Notes: a model not told the origin generated them from the letters alone. Shown: positions 11,038 through 21,883, counted from the first letter of the stretch. The stretch is 64,000 bases of DNA from Gracilaria gracilis (GCA_030374805.1 JARGSG010000211.1:310001-374000), one strand, 5' to 3'. Numbers and translations are program-made.

Positions 11038-13200
11038 ATGGAAAGACCTACAAGGATTACTCGTGGCTCTAGCGCGCCACCTAGCCACAAGGGTTCTGCT
11101 GCGCCTTCGGCCGCTAAACCCATTCTGGATAATCCCGAGGAGTTGCTTCGGCAACCTCGGGCCGGAACCTCAAAGGATACGGGCACTCAGCCACCGTTGG
11201 CTCCTGAACCTAACAAGGATTTGCCGACAATGGTTGAGGACCTTTGGCCCCAATTGGAAGATCGAGCGAAAGCTCTTTTTACCGCTACGGTTAATGAAGC
11301 TATGACCTCAATGGACATGGACGCCGTTACCCGCTTGGTGGTTGATCGAGCCGTGCACGAGCTCTCTCAACGCATACCTAAATTGGTTGAAACATACCTC
11401 TTAACGGGTGCCCGGGAGCATATCTACCGAGTGGTTCAAGACCTTTGGGTTTCCGAAGGAATGGCGGAAACAAAAACCCCTGGGGTGAAGATGGTTACTC
11501 GCATACCACAAGGGATCCCTGCCGGTTCTTCCGCACCAATCAAGCCAATTCCGGCCGATAGTGCGTACCTACAAGGTTTAAGGCAAGGTCAAGAGGGCCA
11601 TATAGAGATGGGCCCTCGAGACGTGTACTTGCCACCCATTGGAGGTAACGTTCGAAAGGACACCAAGACTGGTGGACCTGAGGACGATTCGTCTGACCCA
11701 GAAGAGGGGCGACGAAGAAGAAACCGCAAGGGTAAAGAAAGAAGGAGGAAAAAGGGGAAGAATCGCGGCTACGACTCTGACCCCGATTCCTCGAGCTCCG
11801 ATACCGATACTGGTTCATCGTCGGATGATGACCGTAAAGGTAGACGCAGGAAGAAACCGAACAGGTTGGCGAAGAAGTCGTCAAAGAGAAACCGGAAAGG
11901 TAAGAAGAAACGGTACGAGTCGTCCGACTCGGATTCGGACACCGATACAACCCTAGAGGTGCGTCAGCCGCTGAACGATATGTTCACCAAAGCGGTTGAT
12001 TATAGGTCATATCGGTTGAGAAACCGATCCTCTGCTTACACCCAAGAGGTTGCGCAGAAGATCACCAAGCACCACAAGAAGCTTAGCTTCCAGATGGGTG
12101 ATACTACCTTCACAGGTGATGATCCCATTGCGGTAATTGAGTTTCTACAGAATTTCAAGATTGCATGTGACCAAAATGGTTTTTCCGAAGGTGCTGCCAT
12201 GTGGTTATTCCAGTTCTACCTTAAAGGTCAAGCTTACCACTTGCTGCAAGGCAGGCTCCGTGGAAATACCCTGGCGGTTGATGAAGAAGGGACAGAGATG
12301 TTAGAGACGTACCCAGAAGTGGTTAATTTCATGTTGGAAACTTACGCTACCGATGAGGTTATCCAGGAAGGTTACGCTGAGGTGCAGGCATATCGCCAAC
12401 GCTCTAGCCAAACCGAAATGGAATTCTCGTTGGGCCTTTGGAATCTGGCCACCCGATGCGGTAATGTCTTTACCACTAGTAGGTTGAAGTCGCTCTTTGC
12501 CGACAATGTTGACAAAGCGATCCGTTCGCAGGTACGCAATTACCTGGCGAACAACCGTAAGGTGGACTATAATGGGCTTGCCCGTTATTCTTAGGGACTA
12601 GGCGACACTCTCCGTCACGGAAAGAAGCCGTCGGCGTCCCATACCTCAAAGGATAAACCGAAACGGTCAGTATTGGAGCTAGAAGAAAGCACTACCTCAG
12701 AGGGAGATTCGCTCATTCGCGTACCAACAGGAATGGCAGTTCATCTCGTGACTGCGCCGCAGGCTCAGTCACGAGCCACCTCCATTGGTAATTGGTCGTC
12801 GACAGTACCACCAGCTTCGGTAAGGTCGCCACCACTTGCGGCGAGCACTCAACAAACCTCAACGGGTGGTTCGCAAGCATCTTCATATGCTACAGCACCA
12901 ACCAATCCGGTTACCCGACCTACCTCTATGGCAATGCGTGATCCCCAGACAGGTGGATTGGTTTGCTGGCTCTGTGTGTCGCCAGACCATCTGGCGAACA
13001 GATGTGACAAAATACCCCCAGGGGTGCGCGAACATCTGATCAGTGCCAGGCAGCAAAACCACCGTAACCTATATGGATCTGGAAAGAGGGTACAAGCTCA
13101 ACCATCACCATCTCAGGTTCATCTCGTCGAGGAAACACCAATCTTGGAGAAGGACAGTCCCGCTCAGGAGGAGCAGGAAAACACCGAACGGTTAGCGTAG
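11038..13200 (+). pseudogene. gag: gag of right chromovirus copy, interrupted by a TAG codon
   Basis: Same protein as the left-copy Gag, with a start ATG at 11038, charged Arg/Lys and Ser/Asp segment, capsid-like region and a C-x2-C-x4-H-x4-C zinc knuckle. An in-frame TAG at 12592..12594 replaces the sense codon of the left copy, with neighbouring changes, and would leave a product without the zinc knuckle. The frame continues open to the normal stop at 13200. Unless the TAG is read through, this copy cannot make full Gag and would depend on another copy. The pol frame overlaps the end of gag in the -1 phase. Confidence 0.92.
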
Positions 13201-13220
13201 GGGCCACCCCTAACCGTGAA

Positions 13221-16200
13221 TTGGAAGGCCCGTCGATACCGGAACGGGAAACCTTAATGGTGGAAAAAGAAGAATCAGATGTACCCAATGTGGTGTGTCT
13301 AATGAAGTACAATAACTATAAAGTTAATGCTTCAGTAAGCTTTCTCAATTACCTACAGGTCCCCGTTGCGTGTGTACTCGATACCGGCGCCGGTCCGAAT
13401 GTGCTAAACGCTCGCGTCATACCCGATGCGGTCTTGCGGAACATTCGGCCTGCCCCGACTATCAACCCGCTGGTGGACGCTAATGAGCGCCCACTGCACC
13501 TTAGAGGAATGTTAACCACTGTGGTACAACTTGGAACCTTGAAGGTGAAGCTCAATTTCTTTGTGGTGGATCGTCTGGCGACAGACTGTATCCTCGGGAC
13601 CAACTTTATTGACAAACATGTCAAGGCAATTTTGCCAGGGTCCCGAACGGTCGCTCTCCGTCAAGGTGGTCGTATTGCTATACTGGGTAATACGCAGACC
13701 AAAAATGGTTGGCGTAAGAAGCCGAGGTTCAATATACCCACCGAAACGGTGTCAAACAAGATACGGCTCACCAAATTGGTTTCAATTCCGGCTATGACCC
13801 AAATGGTAGTGAACGTCTCATGCGCAGTTCCAGGATTGGTAATGCTACAGAACCATCCTAGGTTGGCAGAAAGACATCTCGCCTTGATGGCAAACGGGAT
13901 TATCGACAACATCCCTAACCAAGCCTTCAAGGTGTACTTGAGTAACTTTAGCAATCACATTGTTAAGTTACCCAAGAATACCACTATTGGAATCGCACTG
14001 CCGGCACCACAAGGGGTTTTCACGGTCTCACCTAATGTGTTGGGCGAGGTCGCCACCTCTAAGGAAGGGGGAGGAACGGATGCGCCATACCCTGCATATG
14101 CGCCCCCGTTATCGACAAATACCAAAATGGAACAGAAGATCGCCAATACCTTAAAGGTTAGGGATCAGGAAAAGACTATGGAACTCGACCCAGTGCGGAA
14201 TTTGAGAGAGGAAGTCCAGATCGGTGCGGAGAACCAGGCTCTCCGAGACCGGATCCTCAGTCTCTTAGAAGAATATGAACCCATGTGGTCGGGCCGGTTG
14301 GGCCAAATTGAGGCTACAGAGCACCGTATTGATATGGTGCCTGGCTGGAAACCCATTTACCAGCAGCCTTACCGTGCAGGTCCAAAAGCCCGGGAGGTTG
14401 AGCTCAATGAGGTCGAGAGAATGCTCCGTGAAGGTGTCATAGAACCAGCAAATGCGGACTGGGCCAGCCCTGTGGTTCTCGTCACAAAGAAGAATGATAC
14501 CCGTATGCGGTTCTGTGTGGACTACAGAAGACTGAATAGTATGACCATTAGGGATTCGTACCCAATACCTAGAATGGACGAGTGTATAGATTCGTTGGGC
14601 AACGCCAAGATCTTTACTACGCTCGATGCCAATTGTGGTTATTGGCAGGTACCTATCAGGGAAGAAGACAAGGACAAAACTACGTTTACTTGCCACGCTG
14701 GGTTATTCCGCTTTACGCGTATGCCCTTTGGGTTGCGAAATGCCCCGGCTACCTTTCAGAGGGCGTTAGATATAATCCTTTCGAAGGTGAAGTGGAGAAC
14801 CGCTCTGGTATACATCGACGATGTAATCATATATTTCAGAACGGTAGAGGAACATTTCCACCATGTTCGGGAAGTTTTGAACCTTTTGAGGGAATCTGGA
14901 GTAACGTTGAAGCTCCGCAAGTGCGAATTCTTCACCAAAGAGGTAGAATACCTTGGTCATATCATCAGCCCTGGGAGGTTAGAAGTGACGCCGCGGAATA
15001 TCCGGGCCGTGCAGGAGGCGAAGCCACCCACGTCCCAGACGGAAATCCGATCCTTTATAGGTTTGTGCAATGTGTACCGCCGGTTTATCAAGGGATTTGC
15101 CAAGATAGCGGCTCCCCTCAACAGGAAGCTGCTGAAAGGTCAACCTACAAGGTTTGAATGTCTTACCAATGAGGAAATGGATGCGTTCGAGGCGCTGAAA
15201 CATGCGCTCTTGACACCTCCCATTTTGGCATTACCAAAAGCTGGTTTACGATACACGTTGGATACTGACGCCTCGGACGCCCAAATTGGTTGTTGCCTTA
15301 TGCAGGAGCAAGAAAACGGCGACAAACTACCTATAGGGTACTGGAGCCGTGCTTTGCACGCTGCAGAAAAGAACTACACAACAACCGAAAAGGAATGTCT
15401 GGCAGTGGTCTTGAGCATGTTGATGCTCCGTCCCTACCTATATGGTGAAAGGTTCACGCTTCGAACCGACCATGATGCCCTACGCTGGATACTGGATCTG
15501 GCCGACGCATCCGGCAGACTTGCTCGATGGCGGTTACGACTTTCAGAGTTCGAGTATGACGTACAGTACCGTCCAGGTATCAAGCACAATGTCGCAGACG
15601 CGATGTCTCGCATTACCACAGATGGTTTGGACACCGAGCCGGTAGAGGATGATATCCCATGCTTTACCATCTCTACCAACCCTGATGGGGATACCTTAGA
15701 AGGTTACTGGACTCTACCCGAAGAGGATACGTGGTTTAGTGATGCCATCGCTCGGGAAATACTCGCCCTCGAGGAAACAGACGTCATGCCAATTACCCGC
15801 GAGGAATTCCTGAGAGAGCAAGAAAACGATGTTTATTGCCGCTCTCTCATGGACCAAGTAGGTATGAAAGACTCGAACTCTGACGTCGACCGAAATGGTT
15901 TCCTGGTGAGGCGAGCTCCTATTGATGGTTCCCTTCAGAAGGTAGTGCCCAAGGTGCTGCGCCCTCGGGTGCTGTACCTAGCCCACTACCCAAGGCTATC
16001 AGGACACCCTGGAGGTACGAGAATGTACTACACCTTGAGGCAAGGGTACTACTGGCCTCATATGGCTAATGATGTATATACCTTTGTAGGTCAATGTGAA
16101 TCTTGCGTACGTACCCGTGGAGGTCTCCGGAAGCACAGGAAATACTTGAAGTTATTCCCTGCAGCGAGTCCTCTCGAATTCGTCGCAATAGACCTTCTGG

Positions 16201-17477
16201 GTCCATTACCAAAAACCACAAGGGGATATCAGTACATCATCGTAATCACCGACAGGTTCTCGAAGCTCACGCGAGCGATACCCTTGAAGGACACGAAATC
16301 GACGACCCTCGCGGTGGCGTTCTTGAACAATTGGATCTACCCGTATGGTGCACCGCTTTATCTACTTACCGACAATGGTTCGAACTTAGCTTCGAAGTTC
16401 TTTGAAGCTGTTTGTAACCTCTTGGGTATTAAGCACTACTTCACTACTGCCTACCATCCGCAAACGAATGGGCAAGTGGAGCGCTTTAACCGAACACTGG
16501 TATCTCGGCTGCGACATTATACGGAAGAACACCAAACTGGTTGGGACGAGCTCGTACAGCCCTTGACATATGCATATAACCTTCAGGTTCATCGAGCGAC
16601 GCAAACTACGCCGTTCGATCTAATACTGTCAAGACACCCACCAGGTATTGTTGTTGAAGGGGACCCATTAGGACAAGAAGCCGCCGGAGCGCTCACACCG
16701 TCACAGGTCAAACGGAATACCCTTTTGAGGTTGAGACGTGCTCTCAAGTATGCTGAGAGCAAGCTCACAGCATCTCAGAAGCGGTACAGGGAGGACTACG
16801 ACCGAAAGGTAACCCAAGTGGTAACGGCTACGCCGGGTCAATATGTCTTTATTGACCACCCCCCGAAAGGAGTTAAACCACGACCGGGGGATGAAGCTGA
16901 TGATGAAGCTATTGATAGAGATATCAATTCTAAGCTTCTTCCGAAATCATCGGGACCTTTCAAGGTAGTTCGGTCGACCGACCACACGGTAACGGTGGAC
17001 CAAGATGGTGTAGAGAATACAATCTCCATTGACCGAATCACGGTTGCACCTCAGACGGTTCAGTCCAGGAAGGAATGCGGAGAATCCGCGCGTGACCCAC
17101 AAGCGGTTGCCCTGAGGACTCAGCCCCGGGAAGACGGGACACCCATCGAGGTTAATGATGATGCACAGGGTGACGACCCAGACTACGTACCACCTGCGGG
17201 GATTACGGTTGCTCCTTCAGAGGAAACACCTACCCCTAGTGGTACTGATGCTCATCTAAACCAAAGTGGTGAAACGATACCAGCCCAGGTCTCTAATGAG
17301 TTCCCAGTGGAACGCCTTGTAGGTCACCGCCGTACCCCAGATGGTCTAAAGTACACCGTACGTTGGTATGGCTGGGGCGCCGATGGTGACACTGCTGAGC
17401 CGCCCTCAGCCATACCACACCATTTCAGGGTAAGCTACTGGAACCGCAAAGGAGTGGACATGCCGAATGATGGGTAA
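13221..17477 (+). CDS. pol: pol polyprotein with C-terminal chromodomain (intact, right copy)
   Basis: A 1,418-residue reading frame; the nominal start is TTG and the frame is open upstream through the end of gag, so it is probably made as a Gag-Pol fusion by -1 frameshifting. Domains in order: aspartic protease (DTGA near residue 54), reverse transcriptase (RMPFGLRNAPATF, YIDD catalytic box), RNase H (TLDTDASDAQIG, RTDHDALRW), integrase HHCC zinc finger (HPGGTRMYY..CESC), integrase catalytic core (DLLGPLPKT, TDNGSNL, HPQTNGQVERFNRTL giving the D,D,E triad), and at the C-terminus a chromodomain-like module (VERLVGHRR..YTVRWYGWG..WNRKG). Together they process the polyprotein, copy the RNA and integrate the DNA; chromodomains direct some elements to heterochromatin. 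No stop or frameshift is seen. Confidence 0.96.
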   Translation: MEGPSIPERETLMVEKEESDVPNVVCLMKYNNYKVNASVSFLNYLQVPVACVLDTGAGPNVLNARVIPDAVLRNIRPAPTINPLVDANERPLHLRGMLTTVVQLGTLKVKLNFFVVDRLATDCILGTNFIDKHVKAILPGSRTVALRQGGRIAILGNTQTKNGWRKKPRFNIPTETVSNKIRLTKLVSIPAMTQMVVNVSCAVPGLVMLQNHPRLAERHLALMANGIIDNIPNQAFKVYLSNFSNHIVKLPKNTTIGIALPAPQGVFTVSPNVLGEVATSKEGGGTDAPYPAYAPPLSTNTKMEQKIANTLKVRDQEKTMELDPVRNLREEVQIGAENQALRDRILSLLEEYEPMWSGRLGQIEATEHRIDMVPGWKPIYQQPYRAGPKAREVELNEVERMLREGVIEPANADWASPVVLVTKKNDTRMRFCVDYRRLNSMTIRDSYPIPRMDECIDSLGNAKIFTTLDANCGYWQVPIREEDKDKTTFTCHAGLFRFTRMPFGLRNAPATFQRALDIILSKVKWRTALVYIDDVIIYFRTVEEHFHHVREVLNLLRESGVTLKLRKCEFFTKEVEYLGHIISPGRLEVTPRNIRAVQEAKPPTSQTEIRSFIGLCNVYRRFIKGFAKIAAPLNRKLLKGQPTRFECLTNEEMDAFEALKHALLTPPILALPKAGLRYTLDTDASDAQIGCCLMQEQENGDKLPIGYWSRALHAAEKNYTTTEKECLAVVLSMLMLRPYLYGERFTLRTDHDALRWILDLADASGRLARWRLRLSEFEYDVQYRPGIKHNVADAMSRITTDGLDTEPVEDDIPCFTISTNPDGDTLEGYWTLPEEDTWFSDAIAREILALEETDVMPITREEFLREQENDVYCRSLMDQVGMKDSNSDVDRNGFLVRRAPIDGSLQKVVPKVLRPRVLYLAHYPRLSGHPGGTRMYYTLRQGYYWPHMANDVYTFVGQCESCVRTRGGLRKHRKYLKLFPAASPLEFVAIDLLGPLPKTTRGYQYIIVITDRFSKLTRAIPLKDTKSTTLAVAFLNNWIYPYGAPLYLLTDNGSNLASKFFEAVCNLLGIKHYFTTAYHPQTNGQVERFNRTLVSRLRHYTEEHQTGWDELVQPLTYAYNLQVHRATQTTPFDLILSRHPPGIVVEGDPLGQEAAGALTPSQVKRNTLLRLRRALKYAESKLTASQKRYREDYDRKVTQVVTATPGQYVFIDHPPKGVKPRPGDEADDEAIDRDINSKLLPKSSGPFKVVRSTDHTVTVDQDGVENTISIDRITVAPQTVQSRKECGESARDPQAVALRTQPREDGTPIEVNDDAQGDDPDYVPPAGITVAPSEETPTPSGTDAHLNQSGETIPAQVSNEFPVERLVGHRRTPDGLKYTVRWYGWGADGDTAEPPSAIPHHFRVSYWNRKGVDMPNDG

Positions 17478-18377
17478 ACCTTAGAGGTAATGCAGTCCCC
17501 CAAGGAAGGGGGAAAAGCACATTGTAATGAGGAGTACCAAAGTCGGTTCGGACGCTCACCGGGAAGGTACAACCAGAAGGAAGCATTCCATGAGGGTACG
17601 TCCAAGGAGCGGTAGCGCTAAAGACGGACGCACCGTTGCACACGCGCCATGCACGTGCGCGGCACGCGCGCGAACCCGCACGGTGGAAACATTCAAAAAA
17701 TTGTATCTTTTTATTTGACGAGGCATACGCGCGCTTCTCGTGGCGCGCCGTGCGGAGTAACCGATTCGGTTTACACTATTGTGTGTAGGGAGCGAGCAAC
17801 GGCATGGTCAAAAAATCTAAGTATTTTGACCGTGCCGCGCTCCCGAATCGGCCATTCCCAGCCTCTGAAACCCCTTGGTTCTCGAGATACAGACCAAAAG
17901 GGTTTTCTGCGTTTTCACTACTATATGGAGGGGTAATTTTCCGGTCAAATATTTTGATTCGCCTTGCAAGTAACCTCCAGGGTGAAACACCGCACGTGCG
18001 CCCATGCATGGTGAGAGGCCATGCAGACCAATCCAGGTACATTGCTGGCAACCGCGCGCAAGCGCGTGGCACGTCACCTCACCTCACGGGGAGGCAAAAC
18101 CGCTCGCTGCCCCGCGCGGAGGCGAAGCGTCGTACCATCATGGTGAATCCATACTACGAGCACGCAAATGTAGCTCCAGATGGAACCAATTTTACCTACA
18201 AGGAACTACGCTTCACCCACCGTGGTACGCTGGTCTAAGGAAGGGGGAGGGGAGTTATTTTCGCGTTTCCGCCTCGCAATGTCCCTCGATGGAAATTGGA
18301 ACCTAACATGGAAACACATAACTTTTAACTTTACTGAAAGAGCAATACCAACAGGGATGCAGAAGTGGTTACGACAA
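17478..18377. other. Non-coding tract between pol and opposite-strand ORF, right copy
   Basis: About 0.9 kb where pol and the opposite-strand ORF converge. No convincing coding frame. It has a GC-rich alternating stretch (17640..17755), an inverted repeat around GGTCAAAA..TTTTGACC (about 17805..17832), and exact ACC-N5-GGT sites at about 17558, 17760, 17892 and 18134, so the motif also occurs outside coding DNA. Confidence 0.6.
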
Positions 18378-21176
18378 TCAACCTGATGGGTGAGTGGCAA
18401 AGTGAGGCCCCGAGGAGCCTCCAGCTGAGGATCCCCGACCCGGAGTGGTGTTCTGATGGGCTCCCGGCCAAGGCTGGAAGAGATGAGCCTGGCCTGGAGC
18501 CTGGCTAGGCGCGCTACCATGACCCACGGGGGTACTAGTAGGCACGCTGACGCCTGGCATCACGTTGGCACCCATCGGAGGTGGCGCGCTCGACTGCGCA
18601 ACCGACGGAGGTGCCTACGACCCGATGTGGAGAGGAGCCTGCGGAGCGGCTAGAAGGCCGGGGTTCAGGCTAGCACCAAATAGGGGATCCTCCAAAGGGT
18701 TTGTAGGCGTCGGGCCCATGGCCGTCGCTAGGCCTGCCACCTGGTTGGTAGCCATCTGGTAGAGCTCGACCTGGAAGCGGTTCCGGAACTCACCAATTTG
18801 GGAAAAGGATCGCATGTACTGCGCCTGACGAGGCAGGATGCTTTCCAGAACGGTAAGAGCTTCGACCACAGAGGTGGGACCCGCCCGCTGGAAGTTCACC
18901 ACACAGGCTTGGCGGACCCGAGCCATTAAACCTGAAATGGCCTGGGAGTCCACCTGAGAGGGGACAGGCGCCGCAGCCGCAGCCATGACACCCCCGAGGA
19001 TAGCCCGCGGAGGCCCATCAACCCTTGTGGTACTAGGAAGAAGAGGAGTGACACCAGTATGGGCAGGCGTATCGCGTCCCTCTGGAGCGGGAGTAGGCGC
19101 TGAAGTGACCACAGGGGTAGCTGCTGGCGATTCCACCACGGTTGGGAATGGGTCGGGACTCCCTGGAGGTCCCTGATCGGTCGGAGCCCCGGGATAGCGC
19201 TGCTCCGCGCGGGATACAACCTTCCAGGACACCGGATCGAAAACCTCCCACCCCTGCTTGGCTCCCCACGGGAAACTCTCCACTTGGGTAAGCAACGATT
19301 CCAGCTGCTCAATAGAGTAGTCCGTACCTGCCACAATGGTTCCGAGTCCAAATAGGCGAATGTCGCGAATGACCCTCGGGGGAATGAAGAACATACGACC
19401 AGGAGGTTGCACACCGTCACGGTAAATCTCGGCTTCTCGAGAACGACAATCCCAGTCAATACCGTCACGGGCAGCCTGCAGAGCCAAGATGGCCACCAAT
19501 ACGGCCCATTCCGCGAGGGCAATCGACCAAATGAGGTAATACCGATCGTGGTTACGGGTGATGTAGCTCCCGAAGTAAGCCAATACCGGTGGGGTTGGGA
19601 CGCTAAGCGACATCGGAACCTCATAGGCATTCCACCATTCAGGTCGGGCCACATACCAAGAGGTTCTTCCCTTATTAGGTTGTGAGAAGAACTCCACATT
19701 ATGGAACCCATGCATGACGCGGTTGAAGCTGGACCGGGTGCGAATGCGAGCCTCGGTGGCAGCATCCACCCCCCACCTACGACGGTTAGCCCAATGGATG
19801 GTATTGTAAGGCCTATCGAAGCAAACCAAATGTGGTGAAGCCGGAAGGTACTGCTGCGGAAGGGAGTCGTACTGACAGATCTTCACAACCAGACGTCGGT
19901 AATAATGGAGCTCCGGTTCAATACGAACATACGGCAGATCGCTGGGATAAAGCGGGGGGATGAAATACCTCATTGGTGTGTGTCGCTGGCGGCTGTCATA
20001 GCACTCCACCCGACCCTGACGAGGTTGAGATTCCTTATCCCGACGGTGGAGCGTTTGGGGGACGGAGCGGAGACGCTCGCAATCCCAACGAAACAAACCC
20101 AAGTAGGTATCCAAAGTCGGACGGCGCAAGACGCCGGGAAGCGATGTGTTCCCCGGCGCCACTGGCCAGTTCCGACGGTACAGCGTCGCTTGCGACACCA
20201 TTCTTGGATCGACCCCGAAGGTACCATGTTGTGAAACGTTCCAGTCGGCCGTGGTGAACGTCTCCAAACCATAATAGGAAATACCACGAGGAATCTCGGG
20301 CTCCGGACCATACGGGTCCCGGATCCCTTCGTGAATCCCTTGAGGTTGATTTGAGGAAGAATGAACCGGCTGGCTCCGAAAACCAGTTTGGATGCGGGAA
20401 TGGTACAAAGCAGCACCCCGAGAACCAGACTTGGCAATGCCGCTTCCGCGGCCGCGCGAAGGACCGGCACCCGACATGGTGTGATGAGTACCGTGAGGGA
20501 GTGGTTGAGACGGCGAGCATTCGACCGCAGGGGTGAAGCGAATCGGCTTTTTATCCACAATGGGTGAGTCACTAGAGCTGATGCTCAAAACCTCCACCCG
20601 TTCGGGGCCCCATGCTGGTTCAACCATTAAGGTATCGGCATTGGTCGCCGATGGCGCGCCGTCCCTTGAGGTTACCGCGTCCGATTGACCAACATGGGGA
20701 ACCGACAATCGCCGTGTACCGCTACGGGTGCGAGCCCGCACGCTGGTACCAGGGCTACCCAGGTGGTTCAGATAAGGATCGGGGGTCACCATAAACGGAT
20801 TCAACCTTGTCGGTCGGACGAAAAGCCACGGTGGCGCGAGCCCGCGTAGACAAACCGCAAAGGGGTGCGAAGGCAACCAGAAGGGAGAACGGTAGAACAA
20901 CCTCGATGGAGTCAGCGGCAATGCCTCGAAGGGTTGGTACTCGAACCTCGAAGGGACAAAGAGACACGCCGCAACCAAGTGGGCGCCAAAATCCTTCACG
21001 GTACAGTGCCCACACGAGCTCGAAGGCGCAACCCGCCACCCCCACTGGGTATACCGACACGGTAAAAGGGTCCAAGCCGGGCAGCCAAAAAGGCAGAACC
21101 TTGGAGGTATGCAATGGGCGCGCGCCGCGCCCAAACCACCAATGGGAACGAATAGGCTGCCGTCTGTGATAACCAA
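18378..21176 (-). pseudogene. Opposite-strand accessory ORF, right copy (one nonsense codon)
   Basis: A long frame opposite to gag-pol, 853 residues to an in-frame TAG at 18615..18617 and a further 79 codons to the stop at 18378. The left copy has TCG instead of TAG, so a single base change truncated the tail here. The true start is uncertain: methionines at 21176, 20792 and 20476 are in frame. The protein has no family I recognise: an RG-rich patch, an aromatic/Arg-rich core and a Pro/Ser/Ala-rich tail. Differences from the left copy are few and cluster in the C-terminal third. Its retention as an open frame in both copies argues for a real product; whether it is Env-like, DNA-binding or regulatory is unknown. 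Confidence 0.75.
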
Positions 21177-21353
21177 AGAAGTGGATAGAGCCGCAATCGG
21201 TGATCACCAAGGTGGTGAACGGAGTACGCTCGGCGACGCAGAGCCGATGCGACGCACGGCGCGAGATGGCCCGAAGGCTGCGACAGGGCCCAAATTGGTA
21301 CGACGATGCAACCGACTTGGTGAAAGGATCTAGGAGCCACGAGGGCGTGGCTC

Positions 21354-21368
21354 AGGGTAGGAAGGGGG
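21354..21368 (+). other. Polypurine tract
   Basis: An almost pure purine run (AGGGTAGGAAGGGGG) two bases before the 3' LTR, the usual position of the plus-strand primer. Confidence 0.8.
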
Positions 21369-21370
21369 TC

Positions 21371-21878
21371 TGTAGTACAATGAGACCTCAATGGGTTGGT
21401 GCCACGTGGGTCTACTGGTGCGCCTTGCTGGTCGCACTGTACCCAATTGGTATTCTGTATTTTATAATTTCTAATTTCTAATTTATAGTCTAGGATAGTT
21501 TAGCATTGCTGGGCCATGACAGTAGGTCATGGGCACAGCCGATGACGTCATGCCCGCATGGGAGATCGGCGTCGGTGCACCTTGTATATATTGTGGTGCA
21601 CCTCGCCTTCCCCCTCGGGTATTGTAAAGTCAGGCACCACTAGGGCAGTAACTATACCATCTTGGTCACTTGCTACTCTATTACTATTCAGGTTTTACCG
21701 CGCGTCGACGTCTACTACCGTACACCTACACGGTCTAGACTAGTTGCCCCGCCGTTTGCCCCTGCGGGTTTCAGGTGCCCTACTACCATATTGGTTGTGT
21801 GTTTTTCCCCTTTAGGTTGAGCCCTCGCGCGCTCCCTCTACCAGGCGGACCCCACACCTTATCGGTATTTGTACGACA
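21371..21878 (+). repeat. 3' LTR of right chromovirus copy (508 bp)
   Basis: Same length and termini as the 5' LTR at 10383..10890, with roughly ten substitutions between them. Followed directly by the TTCAG duplication. Confidence 0.96.
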
Positions 21879-21883
21879 TTCAG
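21879..21883. repeat. Target-site duplication, right half (TTCAG)
   Basis: Five bases directly after the 3' LTR, matching 10378..10382. Confidence 0.93.

Larger units (their letters stand above)
10383..21878 (+). mobile_element. Complete Ty3/gypsy chromovirus LTR retrotransposon (11,496 bp)
   Basis: Order: 508-bp 5' LTR, primer-binding site, gag, pol ending in a chromodomain, a non-coding tract, a long opposite-strand ORF, a polypurine tract and a 508-bp 3' LTR, all flanked by TTCAG duplications. The LTRs differ at roughly ten positions by eye, so the insertion is not brand new. Protease-RT-RNase H-integrase order plus an integrase C-terminal chromodomain places it in the chromovirus branch of Ty3/gypsy. 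pol is intact; gag and the opposite-strand ORF each have one nonsense codon. The element is saturated with ACC-N5-GGT sites, also in its LTRs. Confidence 0.96.

Noticed and set aside
11540..11956. ORFs within the Arg/Lys and Ser/Asp tract of gag on both strands
   Set aside because: Repetitive composition opens several frames; only the gag frame is continuous with the flanking domains.
13170..13200. Slippery heptamer at the gag-pol junction
   Set aside because: The A-rich GGAAAACAC does not fit X-XXY-YYZ in the gag phase.
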